Part shown: piece after piece, positions 43,983 to 53,562 of the stretch
How positions within the stretch are numbered: position 1 is the first letter of the stretch
How the letters are laid out: the number at the start of each line of letters is the position of its first letter
Origin: Nitratireductor soli
GTDB taxonomy: Bacteria; Pseudomonadota; Alphaproteobacteria; Rhizobiales; Rhizobiaceae
Length of the DNA: 64,000 bases
Assembly: GCF_001050155.1 (NCBI RefSeq)
Contig: NZ_LFVY01000008.1
Location: 62,001-126,000 of the forward strand
Direction: 5' to 3'
Made by a program: the position numbers and the translations under genes
Notes under the pieces: generated by a model
The model's database searches: none
Told to the model about the DNA's origin: nothing
The model's input: the letters and a program-made list of their open reading frames with translations, nothing else

Positions 43983-44894
43983 TCACGTCATCTCTCGTGG
44001 CGACAGCTTCTGCGCATAGCGGCGCACGACGGCGCTGAAGGCGGAGACCGCCGGCGAAACCGAGCGTCCGCTCGCGTGGATCAGCACCACTTCGCGCGAG
44101 ATCGTCGGCGCTTCCAGGAGCCGTCCCGACACCTTGTGGTGGCGAGCGGTGGCGAGCGCATAGGTTGGAAGCACGGAGACGCCAAGCCCTGCTTCGACCA
44201 GCGCCAGCGCCGTGGTGATGTGCGACACCTCGAATGTGGGGCGCAGCGGCAGTTGCACGGTTTCGAAACCAATTTCGACCAGCAGGCGTATACCGCTGTC
44301 CCGGGTAAGCGCGATCAGCGGCTGGCCGGCCAGCTCGCTCCAGGCGACGATCTTCTTCGCTTTGAAAGGGTTCTGGTCGCCGCAGAACAGCATCAAATTG
44401 TCCCGCATCAGCACCACCCTTTCGATGCCTTCTTCACCGGGTGGAAACGTGCCGAGACCGCAGTCCGCCTTGCCGCTGCGAACGCTTTCGACGATCTGTT
44501 CCGTGCTGATGTCCGCGACCTGAATGGTGATGCCGGGATGCCGCTTTTGGAAGTCGCTGATCGCCTGCGGCAGCACGACCGCGGCGAGCAGCGGCGGCGC
44601 CGCGATGCGCAGACGCCCTCGGCGTCGCTCGGCAAGCTGATGCACGCTTTCCACAGCATGCTCCAGCTCCTCCACCGCCTTCGCGGCCGAAGCGCGGAAT
44701 TCACGGCCCGCATCGGTGAGTTCGACGCGCCGTGTCGTGCGGTCGAACAGCCGCACGCCAAGCTCGGCTTCAAGATCCTTGATCGCCTGCGAGAGGGCGG
44801 GTTGTGCCGTGTTGAGCCGCTTCGAGGCGCGGGAGAAATTGCCGAACTCGGCAACCGCCAGAAATCCCTCGATCTGCTTGATCGTTATCTTCAT
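43983..44894 (-). CDS. LysR-family transcriptional regulator (303 aa)
   Basis: N-terminal HTH (NFSRASKRLNTAQPALSQAIKD, about 19-40) and effector domain; the CynR/CatM-like length and features are typical. It is convergent with the hydrolase (5-bp gap) and divergent from the aldehyde dehydrogenase operon, so it probably controls the lower pathway. Confidence 0.9.
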   Translation of the reverse strand: MKITIKQIEGFLAVAEFGNFSRASKRLNTAQPALSQAIKDLEAELGVRLFDRTTRRVELTDAGREFRASAAKAVEELEHAVESVHQLAERRRGRLRIAAPPLLAAVVLPQAISDFQKRHPGITIQVADISTEQIVESVRSGKADCGLGTFPPGEEGIERVVLMRDNLMLFCGDQNPFKAKKIVAWSELAGQPLIALTRDSGIRLLVEIGFETVQLPLRPTFEVSHITTALALVEAGLGVSVLPTYALATARHHKVSGRLLEAPTISREVVLIHASGRSVSPAVSAFSAVVRRYAQKLSPREMT

Positions 44895-44964
44895 CAGGCG
44901 CCCCCTCCGTCCATGCGGCGTCGCCGGCTGGGCGGCATCGTTACTTATCCAAAAATCAATATGA

Positions 44965-44996
44965 ATTTATCAAACAAATCTGTCTTGTCGATAAAT
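44965..44996. promoter_or_regulatory. candidate LysR site ATTTATC-N18-GATAAAT
   Basis: An inverted repeat of 7 bp lies in the AT-rich 194-bp divergent region between LysR and the aldehyde dehydrogenase gene. A further TTATCC is at 44945. Candidate binding region for the LysR protein; inference. Confidence 0.4.
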
Positions 44997-45088
44997 AGAA
45001 ATCGACGATCCTTCCCACACGAGCGATATGCAGGCTGCTTTGCAGCCGCCCATTCGCATTGATCCGGACCGAGATTGCCGAGGCACAC

Positions 45089-46522
45089 ATGTCAAATTAT
45101 CCCGATCTTCAGCTCTACATTGGCGGCACCTGGCGCAAGACGGCGGACAGGCTGCCGGTCGTGAACCCGGTCGACGAAAGCGAGATCGGCGCAGTGCCCG
45201 TCGCCACCGAGCGGGATCTCGACGATGCGCTGACTGCGGCGGCCGACGGGCTGAAAGTCTGGAGCCGCACCGCGCCGTCGCGCCGCGCCGAGATCATCCG
45301 CAAGGCGGCGGCATTGATGCGCGAGCGGATCGAGGAAATCGCGCTCGACATCACCCGCGAGCATGGCAAGCCGTTGACGCAGGCGCGCCTGGAGGTCATT
45401 CGCGGCTGCGAGTTCTTCGAATGGGACGCCGGCGAAGCGCAGCGTCTTTACGGGCGTGTGATCCCGAGCGAACCGGGCATCCGCTACGTCGTGCATCATC
45501 AGCCGATCGGAACGGTCGCTGCTTTCTCACCGTGGAACTTTCCCATGAGCCAGCCGGCGCGCAAGGTGGCCGGCGCGCTTGCTGCAGGATGCTCGATCAT
45601 CCTCAAGGCGGCCGAAGAGACCCCGGCGGGTGCGCTTCACATCGCGCGTGCCTTTCATGACGCCGGTCTGCCCGCAGGCGTGCTTAATCTCGTTTTCGGC
45701 ATTCCGGCCCGCATCTCCGAATATCTGATCCCCCAGGACCAGGTGAGGCTGATCGCCTTCACCGGCTCGACCGCGGTGGGCAAGCATCTGGCGGGGCTCG
45801 CTGCCCGGCACATCAAACCCGTTCTGATGGAACTGGGCGGCCATGCGCCGGTGATCGTCTGCGACGACGCCGACGCACATCAGGCGGGCGTCGTGTCCGC
45901 GGTGCGCAAGGCCCGCAATGCCGGGCAGGTCTGCACCTCGCCCACCCGGTTTTTCGTCCATGAGCAGTCCTTCGACACGTTCGCGGCGTCCTTCGTGGAA
46001 AAGGCCCGGTCGGTGAAGATCGGCGACGGGCTGGATGCCGCGACCGAGATGGGGCCGCTTGCCAATCATCGGCGGATCGAGGCGATGGAAGTTCTCGTCG
46101 CGGATGCCGTTTCCGCGGGAGCTCGCCTGCTCACCGGCGGCGAGCGGATCGGCAATGGCGGCTATTTCTTCCCGGTGACCGTGCTTGCCAACGTTCCGGA
46201 CAGTGCCCGCATCATGCGCGAGGAGCCGTTCGGCCCGCTTGCAATCATCAATCCGGTGGCCTCATTGGACGAGGCGATAGCGAAGGCCAATTCGGTCCCC
46301 TTCGGCCTGGCGGCCTACGCCTTCACCAACTCCGCCGCGAATGTGGACAGGCTCACCGACGAGGTCGAGGCTGGCAATCTGTCGGTCAACACGCTCGAGG
46401 CGTCCGTGGCCGAGACGCCGTTCGGCGGCGTGAAGGAAAGCGGCTATGGCCGGGAAGGCGGCGCCGAAGGCATCACCCACTACACGGTGGTCAAGAACGT
46501 CTCGCATCGCATGGCGATCTGA
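45089..46522 (+). CDS. NAD(P)-dependent aldehyde dehydrogenase, semialdehyde type (477 aa)
   Basis: Complete ALDH with Asn150 in SPWNFP, NAD-binding FTGSTAVGK, general base Glu248 (MELGGHAP) and nucleophile Cys282 (NAGQVCTSPTR). It resembles succinate-semialdehyde and hydroxymuconic-semialdehyde dehydrogenases. With a 3-hydroxyanthranilate dioxygenase two genes downstream, oxidation of 2-aminomuconate semialdehyde or its carboxylated precursor is the natural guess. The ATG at 45089 is chosen over an upstream in-frame ATG lacking a clear ribosome site. Confidence 0.88.
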   Translation: MSNYPDLQLYIGGTWRKTADRLPVVNPVDESEIGAVPVATERDLDDALTAAADGLKVWSRTAPSRRAEIIRKAAALMRERIEEIALDITREHGKPLTQARLEVIRGCEFFEWDAGEAQRLYGRVIPSEPGIRYVVHHQPIGTVAAFSPWNFPMSQPARKVAGALAAGCSIILKAAEETPAGALHIARAFHDAGLPAGVLNLVFGIPARISEYLIPQDQVRLIAFTGSTAVGKHLAGLAARHIKPVLMELGGHAPVIVCDDADAHQAGVVSAVRKARNAGQVCTSPTRFFVHEQSFDTFAASFVEKARSVKIGDGLDAATEMGPLANHRRIEAMEVLVADAVSAGARLLTGGERIGNGGYFFPVTVLANVPDSARIMREEPFGPLAIINPVASLDEAIAKANSVPFGLAAYAFTNSAANVDRLTDEVEAGNLSVNTLEASVAETPFGGVKESGYGREGGAEGITHYTVVKNVSHRMAI

Positions 46523-46666
46523 CGGTGCCCACGCCGAAGCACGACAGGAACACGCCTCGCAGCGGAGAATTCATAAGGAAAAGCAATAAATTAATACGGA
46601 AAATCACGATTGCCTTATAGGCGATCGGCGCGTTCCCTCAGAAGGTCTGCAAAGGTTCTCGATCCC

Positions 46667-48191
<1,525 letters not shown>

Positions 48192-48264
48192 CTCAACTTC
48201 AAATCAACAAGGCGGCAACCGCCACAATGAAACGCCCCGGTCGGGGCGAATGGGAGACAGGACT

Positions 48265-49446
48265 TTGACAATCAGAAAACTTCTGCTCGCCGCGACCCTG
48301 TCGTCGGCAATGGTTGCGCTCGGCCACGCGCAGGAGCCGGTGAAGATCGGCATGATCACGACGCTTTCGGGACCTGCGGGCTATCTCGGCCAGGATATCC
48401 GGGACGGTTTTCAGCTCGCGATCGACGAGAGCGGCGGCGCGCTCGGCGGCGTATCGGTCGAACTGGTCGTCGAGGATGACGGCCTGAAGCCCGGCAATGC
48501 GCGGCAGATTGCCGAAGGCATGCTGGCGGACGACATCAAGCTTTTCACCGGAATCGTCTTCGCCAACGTGGCTTTCGCCGCCGTGCCGGAGATCCTCGAC
48601 AACGAAGCGGTCTACGTCAGCGCCAACACGGCGTCCTCGACCTTCGCCGGTCAGGATTGCCATCCGAATTACTTCGTCAGTTCGTGGCAGGACGACAGCC
48701 AGGGTGAAAGCGCCGGCGCCCTTGCCCAATCGCTCGGCCACAAGACGGCCTTCCTCGTCGCGCCCAACTACCAGGCGGGCAAGGAAACCATGGTTGCCTT
48801 CAAGCGCTTCTACAAGGGCGAGGTCGTGGGCGAGATCTACACCGGTCTCGACCAGACCGACTTCGCCGCCGAAATGGCGCAGATCCGTGCCGCCAAGCCC
48901 GATGTCGTCTACGAATTCGAGCCGGGCGGGCTCGGCATCGCCTTCATCCGCCAGTACCAGCAGGCCGGCCTGCTCGACCAGATTCCGCTGGTGGTGCACC
49001 CGGCATCGATGGATCACGTGATCCTCGGCGCGGTTGGTGAGGCGGCCGCAGGTTTACAGGTGACGAGCCATTGGAACGATGATTTCGACAACCCGGTCAA
49101 CAAGGCGTTCGTCGAGGCGTGGCGCGAGAAGTATGACGACCGGCCTGCGACCTACTATGCGGCGCAGGGTTATGATGCCGCGCTGTTGATTGCCGCGGGG
49201 TTGGCGGGCAGCAAGCCGGGCGTCGAGGATGTTGCCGCTTTCCGCAAGGCGCTTCTTGGCGCGGAGATTCCTTCGGTGCGCGGCTCCTTCGAGTTTGGTC
49301 CCAACCAGCATCCGGTTCAGGACTGGTATGCCCTGAAGGCGGTCAAGAGCGACGCCGGCCGGATGGTGCTGAAAACGGAAGCCAAAGTGCTGACGGCGCA
49401 CGGCGACAGCTATGCGGGCGGATGCGACATGCCGTCCGCCGAATGA
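48265..49446 (+). CDS. livJ: LivJ-type periplasmic binding protein, copy 2 (393 aa)
   Basis: A close paralogue of the binding protein at 38613, but with no permease genes beside it, so it probably feeds the same LivHMGF. The TTG at 48265 is preferred because GGAGACAGG lies just upstream and it yields a clean signal peptide (TIRKLLLAATLSSAMVALGHA). An ATG five codons upstream at 48250 is the alternative. It is transcribed with the dioxygenase gene. Confidence 0.9.
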   Translation: MTIRKLLLAATLSSAMVALGHAQEPVKIGMITTLSGPAGYLGQDIRDGFQLAIDESGGALGGVSVELVVEDDGLKPGNARQIAEGMLADDIKLFTGIVFANVAFAAVPEILDNEAVYVSANTASSTFAGQDCHPNYFVSSWQDDSQGESAGALAQSLGHKTAFLVAPNYQAGKETMVAFKRFYKGEVVGEIYTGLDQTDFAAEMAQIRAAKPDVVYEFEPGGLGIAFIRQYQQAGLLDQIPLVVHPASMDHVILGAVGEAAAGLQVTSHWNDDFDNPVNKAFVEAWREKYDDRPATYYAAQGYDAALLIAAGLAGSKPGVEDVAAFRKALLGAEIPSVRGSFEFGPNQHPVQDWYALKAVKSDAGRMVLKTEAKVLTAHGDSYAGGCDMPSAE

Positions 49447-49538
49447 GCCGGGGGCGTCGACAACCAGGCGATGGCGGCCTGATTTGAACGGAGGAAAGTC
49501 GTGCCGGGGATCCGCCGGTTCCGGCGAAGAAAGCCGTT

Positions 49539-49922
49539 TCAAGAGCTTTCCCCGGACCGCGCCCCGACTTCGCCCTTGGCCCTCTCGATCAGCAGCTTCC
49601 GGTCGGGTTTGTTCGTTCCTGCCAGCGGGATTGCATCGAGAAACCGAACGTGACGCGGATGGGCATGGGCAGGTCCGTGAGCAAGCGTGTATTCCTTCAC
49701 TGCCTGTTCCGTGAGACTGCCGTCCTTTTTGGCCACGACGAATGCAAAGGGTGCGAGATTCTTGGTTTCGTGCGGCGCAGGGACAACGCAGGCCTGGTGT
49801 ACACCGTTCATGCCCTCGATCAGTTTCTCGACCTCGCCGGGCCAGACATTCTCGCCCCCGACGTTGAACATGTCATCCGCGCGACCGACGAAGTAGAAGA
49901 AGCCGTTTTCGTCACGCCGCAT
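49539..49922 (-). pseudogene. C-terminal fragment of an AMP-forming acyl/aryl-CoA ligase (about 127 aa)
   Basis: It encodes only the C-terminal lobe of an adenylate-forming ligase: RRDENGFFYFVGRADDMFNVGGENVWPGEVE (A8 motif region) through the catalytic-Lys region NKPDRKLL. The AMP-binding N-terminal lobe (about 350-400 residues) is absent: upstream of 49923 the frame gives unrelated sequence and then the amidase gene. It looks like a decayed or truncated benzoate/anthranilate-CoA-ligase-type gene. A small functional domain is unlikely. Confidence 0.75.
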
Positions 49923-49999
49923 GATGGACGCGGCACTTGCGCGGTTCGTCCTAACGCTGTCCGATGGGCTCGCATAGGCAATCTGACAAGGTGATGGCG

Positions 50000-51421
50000 A
50001 TGGAACTGACCGAATTGTCCGCAGGTGCTTTGATGCGGTTGATGGCCGATGGCCGCACCTGTCCCTCGGAGATCATGGTGGCTTTCCTTGACCGGATCGA
50101 GGCTGCCAACGGGGCGATCAATGCGGTCGTCGCACTGCGACCACGCGATGAGTTGATGGCCGAGGCACGCGCCCTGGACGGCTGCGCCGTCTCGGGGCCT
50201 TTGCACGGGCTGCCCATGGCCATCAAGGACCTGCTTGCGACCAAGGGGATCGCCTCGACCTGGGGCTCGCCGATCCATGCTTCTTTTGTGCCCAGTGAAG
50301 ATGCACTGGTTGTGGCGCGAATGAAGGCGGCGGGCGCCATTGTCATCGGCAAGACGAACACGCCGGAATGGGGGCATGGCAGCCACAGCTTCAACCCCGT
50401 CTATGGCGTAACGCGCAATCCCTACGATACCGGGCGCAGCGCCGGCGGCTCCTCCGGCGGCACGGCTGCGGCCCTTGCCGCGCGCATGCAGGTCCTGGCC
50501 GACGGTTCCGACATGATGGGCAGTCTGCGCAACCCTGCCGCCTTCTGCAACGTCTACGGCTTTCGCCCGACATGGGGACTGGTTCCTTCCGAAAGGGGCG
50601 GGGATACCTTCCTTCACACCATGGCGACGCTGGGGCCCATGGCGCGCACGCCGGAGGATCTTGCGCTTCTGCTCGATGTCATGGCGCAGCCCGATCCCGG
50701 CGTTCCCTTCGACCGGCCGGCCGGCTCCTTCCTCGACACGCATCGGCCGGCCGAGCCACGCGGGCTTCGCATCGGCTGGCTGGGGGACTGGAACGGTGCC
50801 TATCCCTGCGAGGCCGGCATCCTTGAGGCATGCGAGGCCGGCGTCGGCGTGCTGAGGGAACTCGGAGCGGACATCGAGCCGGTGGTTTCGCCCTTCCCGG
50901 CGGAGTTGCTCTGGCGAGCATGGACGGTGCTGCGCTCGACCGCGATCTTCGGATCCAAGCGGACATTGTGGCGCGATCCCTCCACCCGCGGCCTTATCAA
51001 GCCGGAAACCATTTGGGAGATCGAGAGCGGCGCCGCCTACGGTGCCGAGGATATCTGTGCGGCCAGCGAAATCCGGTCGCGGTGGTTTACGGTCGCGCAG
51101 GAATTGTTCCAGCGCTACGATTTTCTCGTGATGCCAGCGGCGCAGGTGTGGCCATTCCCCGCCGATTGGCGTTGGCCACGCACCGTGGCGGGTGTCGAGA
51201 TGGACACCTATCACCGCTGGATGGAAATCGTCGTTCCTGTTTCCCTGATCGGTCTGCCATCGCTTTGCGTTCCCGTGGGCTTCAATCCGCAGGGCCTTCC
51301 GACGGGCATGCAGATCATCGGCAAGACGGGTGCCGACGCCGGGGTTCTGGCGCTGGGTTCTGCCTATCACGAGGCGACGCAATGGCCGCAAAAATGCGCC
51401 CCGCCGCATCCCGCCGGCTAG
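50000..51421 (+). CDS. amidase-signature-family enzyme (473 aa)
   Basis: Complete amidase-signature hydrolase with the Ser-cisSer-Lys triad: Lys76 (AIKDL), Ser151 (GRSAGGSSGG) and Ser175 (GSDMMGSLRNPA). The start at 50000 has AAGG 8 bases upstream; Met at 49994 and a longer ATG at 49964 are in frame. Some members of this family, such as the 2-amino-5-chloromuconate deaminase CnbZ, deaminate 2-aminomuconates, which would suit the pathway here. A general carboxamide amidase is the alternative. Confidence 0.87.
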   Translation: MELTELSAGALMRLMADGRTCPSEIMVAFLDRIEAANGAINAVVALRPRDELMAEARALDGCAVSGPLHGLPMAIKDLLATKGIASTWGSPIHASFVPSEDALVVARMKAAGAIVIGKTNTPEWGHGSHSFNPVYGVTRNPYDTGRSAGGSSGGTAAALAARMQVLADGSDMMGSLRNPAAFCNVYGFRPTWGLVPSERGGDTFLHTMATLGPMARTPEDLALLLDVMAQPDPGVPFDRPAGSFLDTHRPAEPRGLRIGWLGDWNGAYPCEAGILEACEAGVGVLRELGADIEPVVSPFPAELLWRAWTVLRSTAIFGSKRTLWRDPSTRGLIKPETIWEIESGAAYGAEDICAASEIRSRWFTVAQELFQRYDFLVMPAAQVWPFPADWRWPRTVAGVEMDTYHRWMEIVVPVSLIGLPSLCVPVGFNPQGLPTGMQIIGKTGADAGVLALGSAYHEATQWPQKCAPPHPAG

Positions 51422-51465
51422 ATCGCGATGACTTTGGATTGATTCAATCCAAAGTCATCGCGATC
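51421..51465 (+). terminator. perfect 22-bp hairpin at the amidase stop
   Basis: Arms 51421-51442 and 51444-51465 are perfect reverse complements with a one-base loop; the left arm begins GATCGCGATGACTTTGGATT. The last base of the amidase TAG is the first base of the arm. No T-run follows. It resembles a Hyphomicrobiales intergenic palindrome and may serve as the 3' end of the amidase transcript. Confidence 0.65.
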
Positions 51466-51642
51466 GCTCTCAATAGGTTGGAGCGGGATGCGGGCGGAAA
51501 ACCGCTTCACACTTTTCCTCATCTCGCTCTAGGCGCCGATCAGCGCGGCTTTCGTTTCCGAAACGCCATAGGGTCTGTCGCACCGTCGACGACAGACGTT
51601 CTCTTGGGATCCAAAGGACTATCTCGATGATCAGGGACGCCA
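51466..51642. other. non-coding left flank of the mobile element
   Basis: No gene is evident. It contains GGAGCGGGATGCGGGCGGAA...CGCTCTAGGCGC repeat-like sequence of the type seen in other gaps of this genome. Together with the left end of the element, it makes up a 314-bp stretch without genes (51422-51735). Confidence 0.4.
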
Positions 51643-51664
51643 GTAGTGTCTCAGTTTGAAATTT
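51643..51664 (+). repeat. left terminal inverted repeat (22 bp)
   Basis: It begins GTAGTGTCTCAGTTTGAA and ends in ATTT. It is an exact reverse complement of 55431-55452; similarity stops abruptly inside. Confidence 0.88.
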
Positions 51665-51735
51665 GATCGCGATTGACAGGGTATCGATTCCTGGCCGCGT
51701 CTCCTATATGCTTAGGGGTGAGCACAGGAGGCCAC

Positions 51736-51978
51736 ATGGCGGTCGAAAAGTTTCAGTTCCACAAAACGGAAAAGGGGATGGGAAACGAAGATTGGTATTC
51801 CTTGATCCGTGACGGCGATACTGGAGAAATACACATTCTGCATGAATGGTCACATCACGCTGGCAATTTTCAATTTAGACGCGGTGAGGCAAACATTCCG
51901 CTGGACGAATTCATGAAAGGTGGCGGCACGCGACAGGATAAGTTGCAGGCGCTGCTAGATGAAAAGGGGTGGTCCTGA
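51736..51978 (+). CDS. small hypothetical protein of the mobile element (80 aa)
   Basis: Begins MAVEKFQFHKTEKG with an AGGAGG site 5 bases upstream. It is a compact polar protein with aromatic residues and a C-terminal LDEFMKGGGTRQDKLQALLDEKG helix; no catalytic motif is recognised. Its stop lies 3 bases before the next start, so the two are cotranscribed. Confidence 0.75.
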   Translation: MAVEKFQFHKTEKGMGNEDWYSLIRDGDTGEIHILHEWSHHAGNFQFRRGEANIPLDEFMKGGGTRQDKLQALLDEKGWS

Positions 51979-51981
51979 ACC

Positions 51982-52218
51982 ATGCCTACCGGACCTAAAG
52001 GACAGAAGCGCCCCGCCGACGTGATTGGCAATGCCGTTCGCGTCATGCGCATCGCCACGGGCGAGGAAGCCGACGACGTACAGGACAATCAAAAAGCGGC
52101 AAAGTTACTTGGCGCGAAGGGCGGGAAAAAGCGCGCCGAGAACATGACGCCAGAGCGGCGAACGGAGATTGCACGGAAAGCGGCTAAAGCTAGATGGAAA
52201 ACGACTTCTGGCGTTTGA
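51982..52218 (+). CDS. small basic protein, probable nucleic-acid binder (78 aa)
   Basis: It starts MPTGPKGQKRPADVIGNAV and ends in a lysine/arginine-rich helix (GAKGGKKRAENMTPERRTEI, then ARKAAKARW). Similar short proteins accompany IS elements in rhizobia, and the basic C terminus suggests DNA or RNA binding. Its 3' end overlaps the convergent ATPase gene by 29 bp. Confidence 0.75.
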   Translation: MPTGPKGQKRPADVIGNAVRVMRIATGEEADDVQDNQKAAKLLGAKGGKKRAENMTPERRTEIARKAAKARWKTTSGV

Positions 52219-53419
52219 CGTAGAAGCGCTCAAAAATCTCTTTGCGCAGTACTCCGTCCTGCAAGCTCTTCATAATTATGTAAGGCTGCATCGCGGGCTC
52301 TGCAAAATGGTACTGGAACGTTCGCCTTGCGCCGGTTTTCCGCAGTACGGAACCGCGTTCCGGGCTTGTCATCTGATTTAAGTGAAAAGAGAAGGCCGAC
52401 ACCTCGTAGGATTCGCCCATGATCTCACTCAATGGCCCTTCGACCGCAGCAGCTGTAAATTGGCCGAGATCGTTGTTTTCGGTGAGCGCACAGGCCGCCA
52501 AGACCGGGGCAAAAATGTTGCCCTTCCTATAAATCTTTTCAGTCGCTCGTGTGTAGGATTCGGCAATCGTATAGTCGACATCTGCAATGCAGTCGGCGAG
52601 TGATGCCTGAACCAAGTTTTCATCAACTTGGATTGTCTGTTTTTCGACTGCTCGGAGGGCGGAGTATTTCCCAATTGAGTGAGCATAGAAGGGTAGCCCT
52701 GCAGAGAAGTAAGCCACGCGCCAGAGCGCATCATCGGTGATTCTCATTCGGAGTCGACGGATGCGAGAGGCGATCACCTCCTTGATCTCGTCGCTTGTCA
52801 TTCGATCCATTGGTATCTGGACCAAATTTCGGTGGATCGATCCGTGGTCGCGAACCAACTGCAGGATACTATCGGCGACTCCAACAAGAACGATCGTTGG
52901 ATTGTTCGGCAAGCGCGTAAGGGCTTTGATCAAGTCCGTCATTAATACGCGGCATGTCTCATCGGTGATCCGGTCGTATTCATCGATGATGATGATTGGC
53001 GCTTCATTCTGCCTGAACTTTGAGAGTTCCAGGAAAACGTGATCGGGTTCAATCGGGCCAGGATAGAAATTGTCGAGTGAGAGGGCATCGGCAGACCATT
53101 GTATGCGGCGAAAGACTTTGCGCCACACGCTGTCGAAACTATCGAGGCTGTCGGCATCAACAGCGATCTCGCGCACATTTCGCGTCGGCGAATTCAGGTC
53201 TTTGTAGAAAATATTAGCAAGCGAAGTTTTCCCCACGCCTCGCTCGCCGAAAATAATTGCATGTCGGGCGCGCTCTACAGCTATGTCTTGAAGGCGCTGG
53301 ATAATCGCCTTTCTCCCGGCAAATTCAGCTACGTCGTTGATTGGAGGTCCGGGAGTGAACGTCTCCAAGACCTCTATCCGCAATGCTTTCCAGTCTATGT
53401 CACGTCCTAGTGCGCGCAT
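52190..53419 (-). CDS. AAA+ ATPase passenger gene (409 aa)
   Basis: P-loop ATPase of the Orc1/AAA_16 type, with Walker A GERGVGKTS (58-66), Walker B IIIIDE (142-147) and a sensor-like VLVGVAD (about 177). A C-terminal region (280-409) has no recognised domain. The N terminus EFAGRKAIIQRLQDI is the usual lead-in of this group. Base composition is lower in G+C than its surroundings. It could be a defence, targeting or regulatory ATPase of the element; the function is not known. Confidence 0.8.
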   Translation of the reverse strand: MRALGRDIDWKALRIEVLETFTPGPPINDVAEFAGRKAIIQRLQDIAVERARHAIIFGERGVGKTSLANIFYKDLNSPTRNVREIAVDADSLDSFDSVWRKVFRRIQWSADALSLDNFYPGPIEPDHVFLELSKFRQNEAPIIIIDEYDRITDETCRVLMTDLIKALTRLPNNPTIVLVGVADSILQLVRDHGSIHRNLVQIPMDRMTSDEIKEVIASRIRRLRMRITDDALWRVAYFSAGLPFYAHSIGKYSALRAVEKQTIQVDENLVQASLADCIADVDYTIAESYTRATEKIYRKGNIFAPVLAACALTENNDLGQFTAAAVEGPLSEIMGESYEVSAFSFHLNQMTSPERGSVLRKTGARRTFQYHFAEPAMQPYIIMKSLQDGVLRKEIFERFYVKRQKSFSI

Positions 53420-53511
53420 GTTTGCTCCTTCAGCGCGCGAATCGGTATCAGATTCTCAATAAAGGCTCAACTAGCTCAATAGCCGCGCATCACTCGCGCA
53501 CCACCGGATCA

Positions 53512-53553
53512 ATATGAACTTTTATGCTTGGCGCTAAGTATAAAAGTTCATAT
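53512..53553 (+). promoter_or_regulatory. perfect 14-bp inverted repeat upstream of the transposase
   Basis: ATATGAACTTTTAT (53512-53525) and ATAAAAGTTCATAT (53540-53553) are separated by 14 bases and end 9 bases before the transposase ATG. It could be an operator for an element-encoded repressor or an mRNA hairpin that limits transposase translation. Confidence 0.6.
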
Positions 53554-53562
53554 ATTAGAGGC

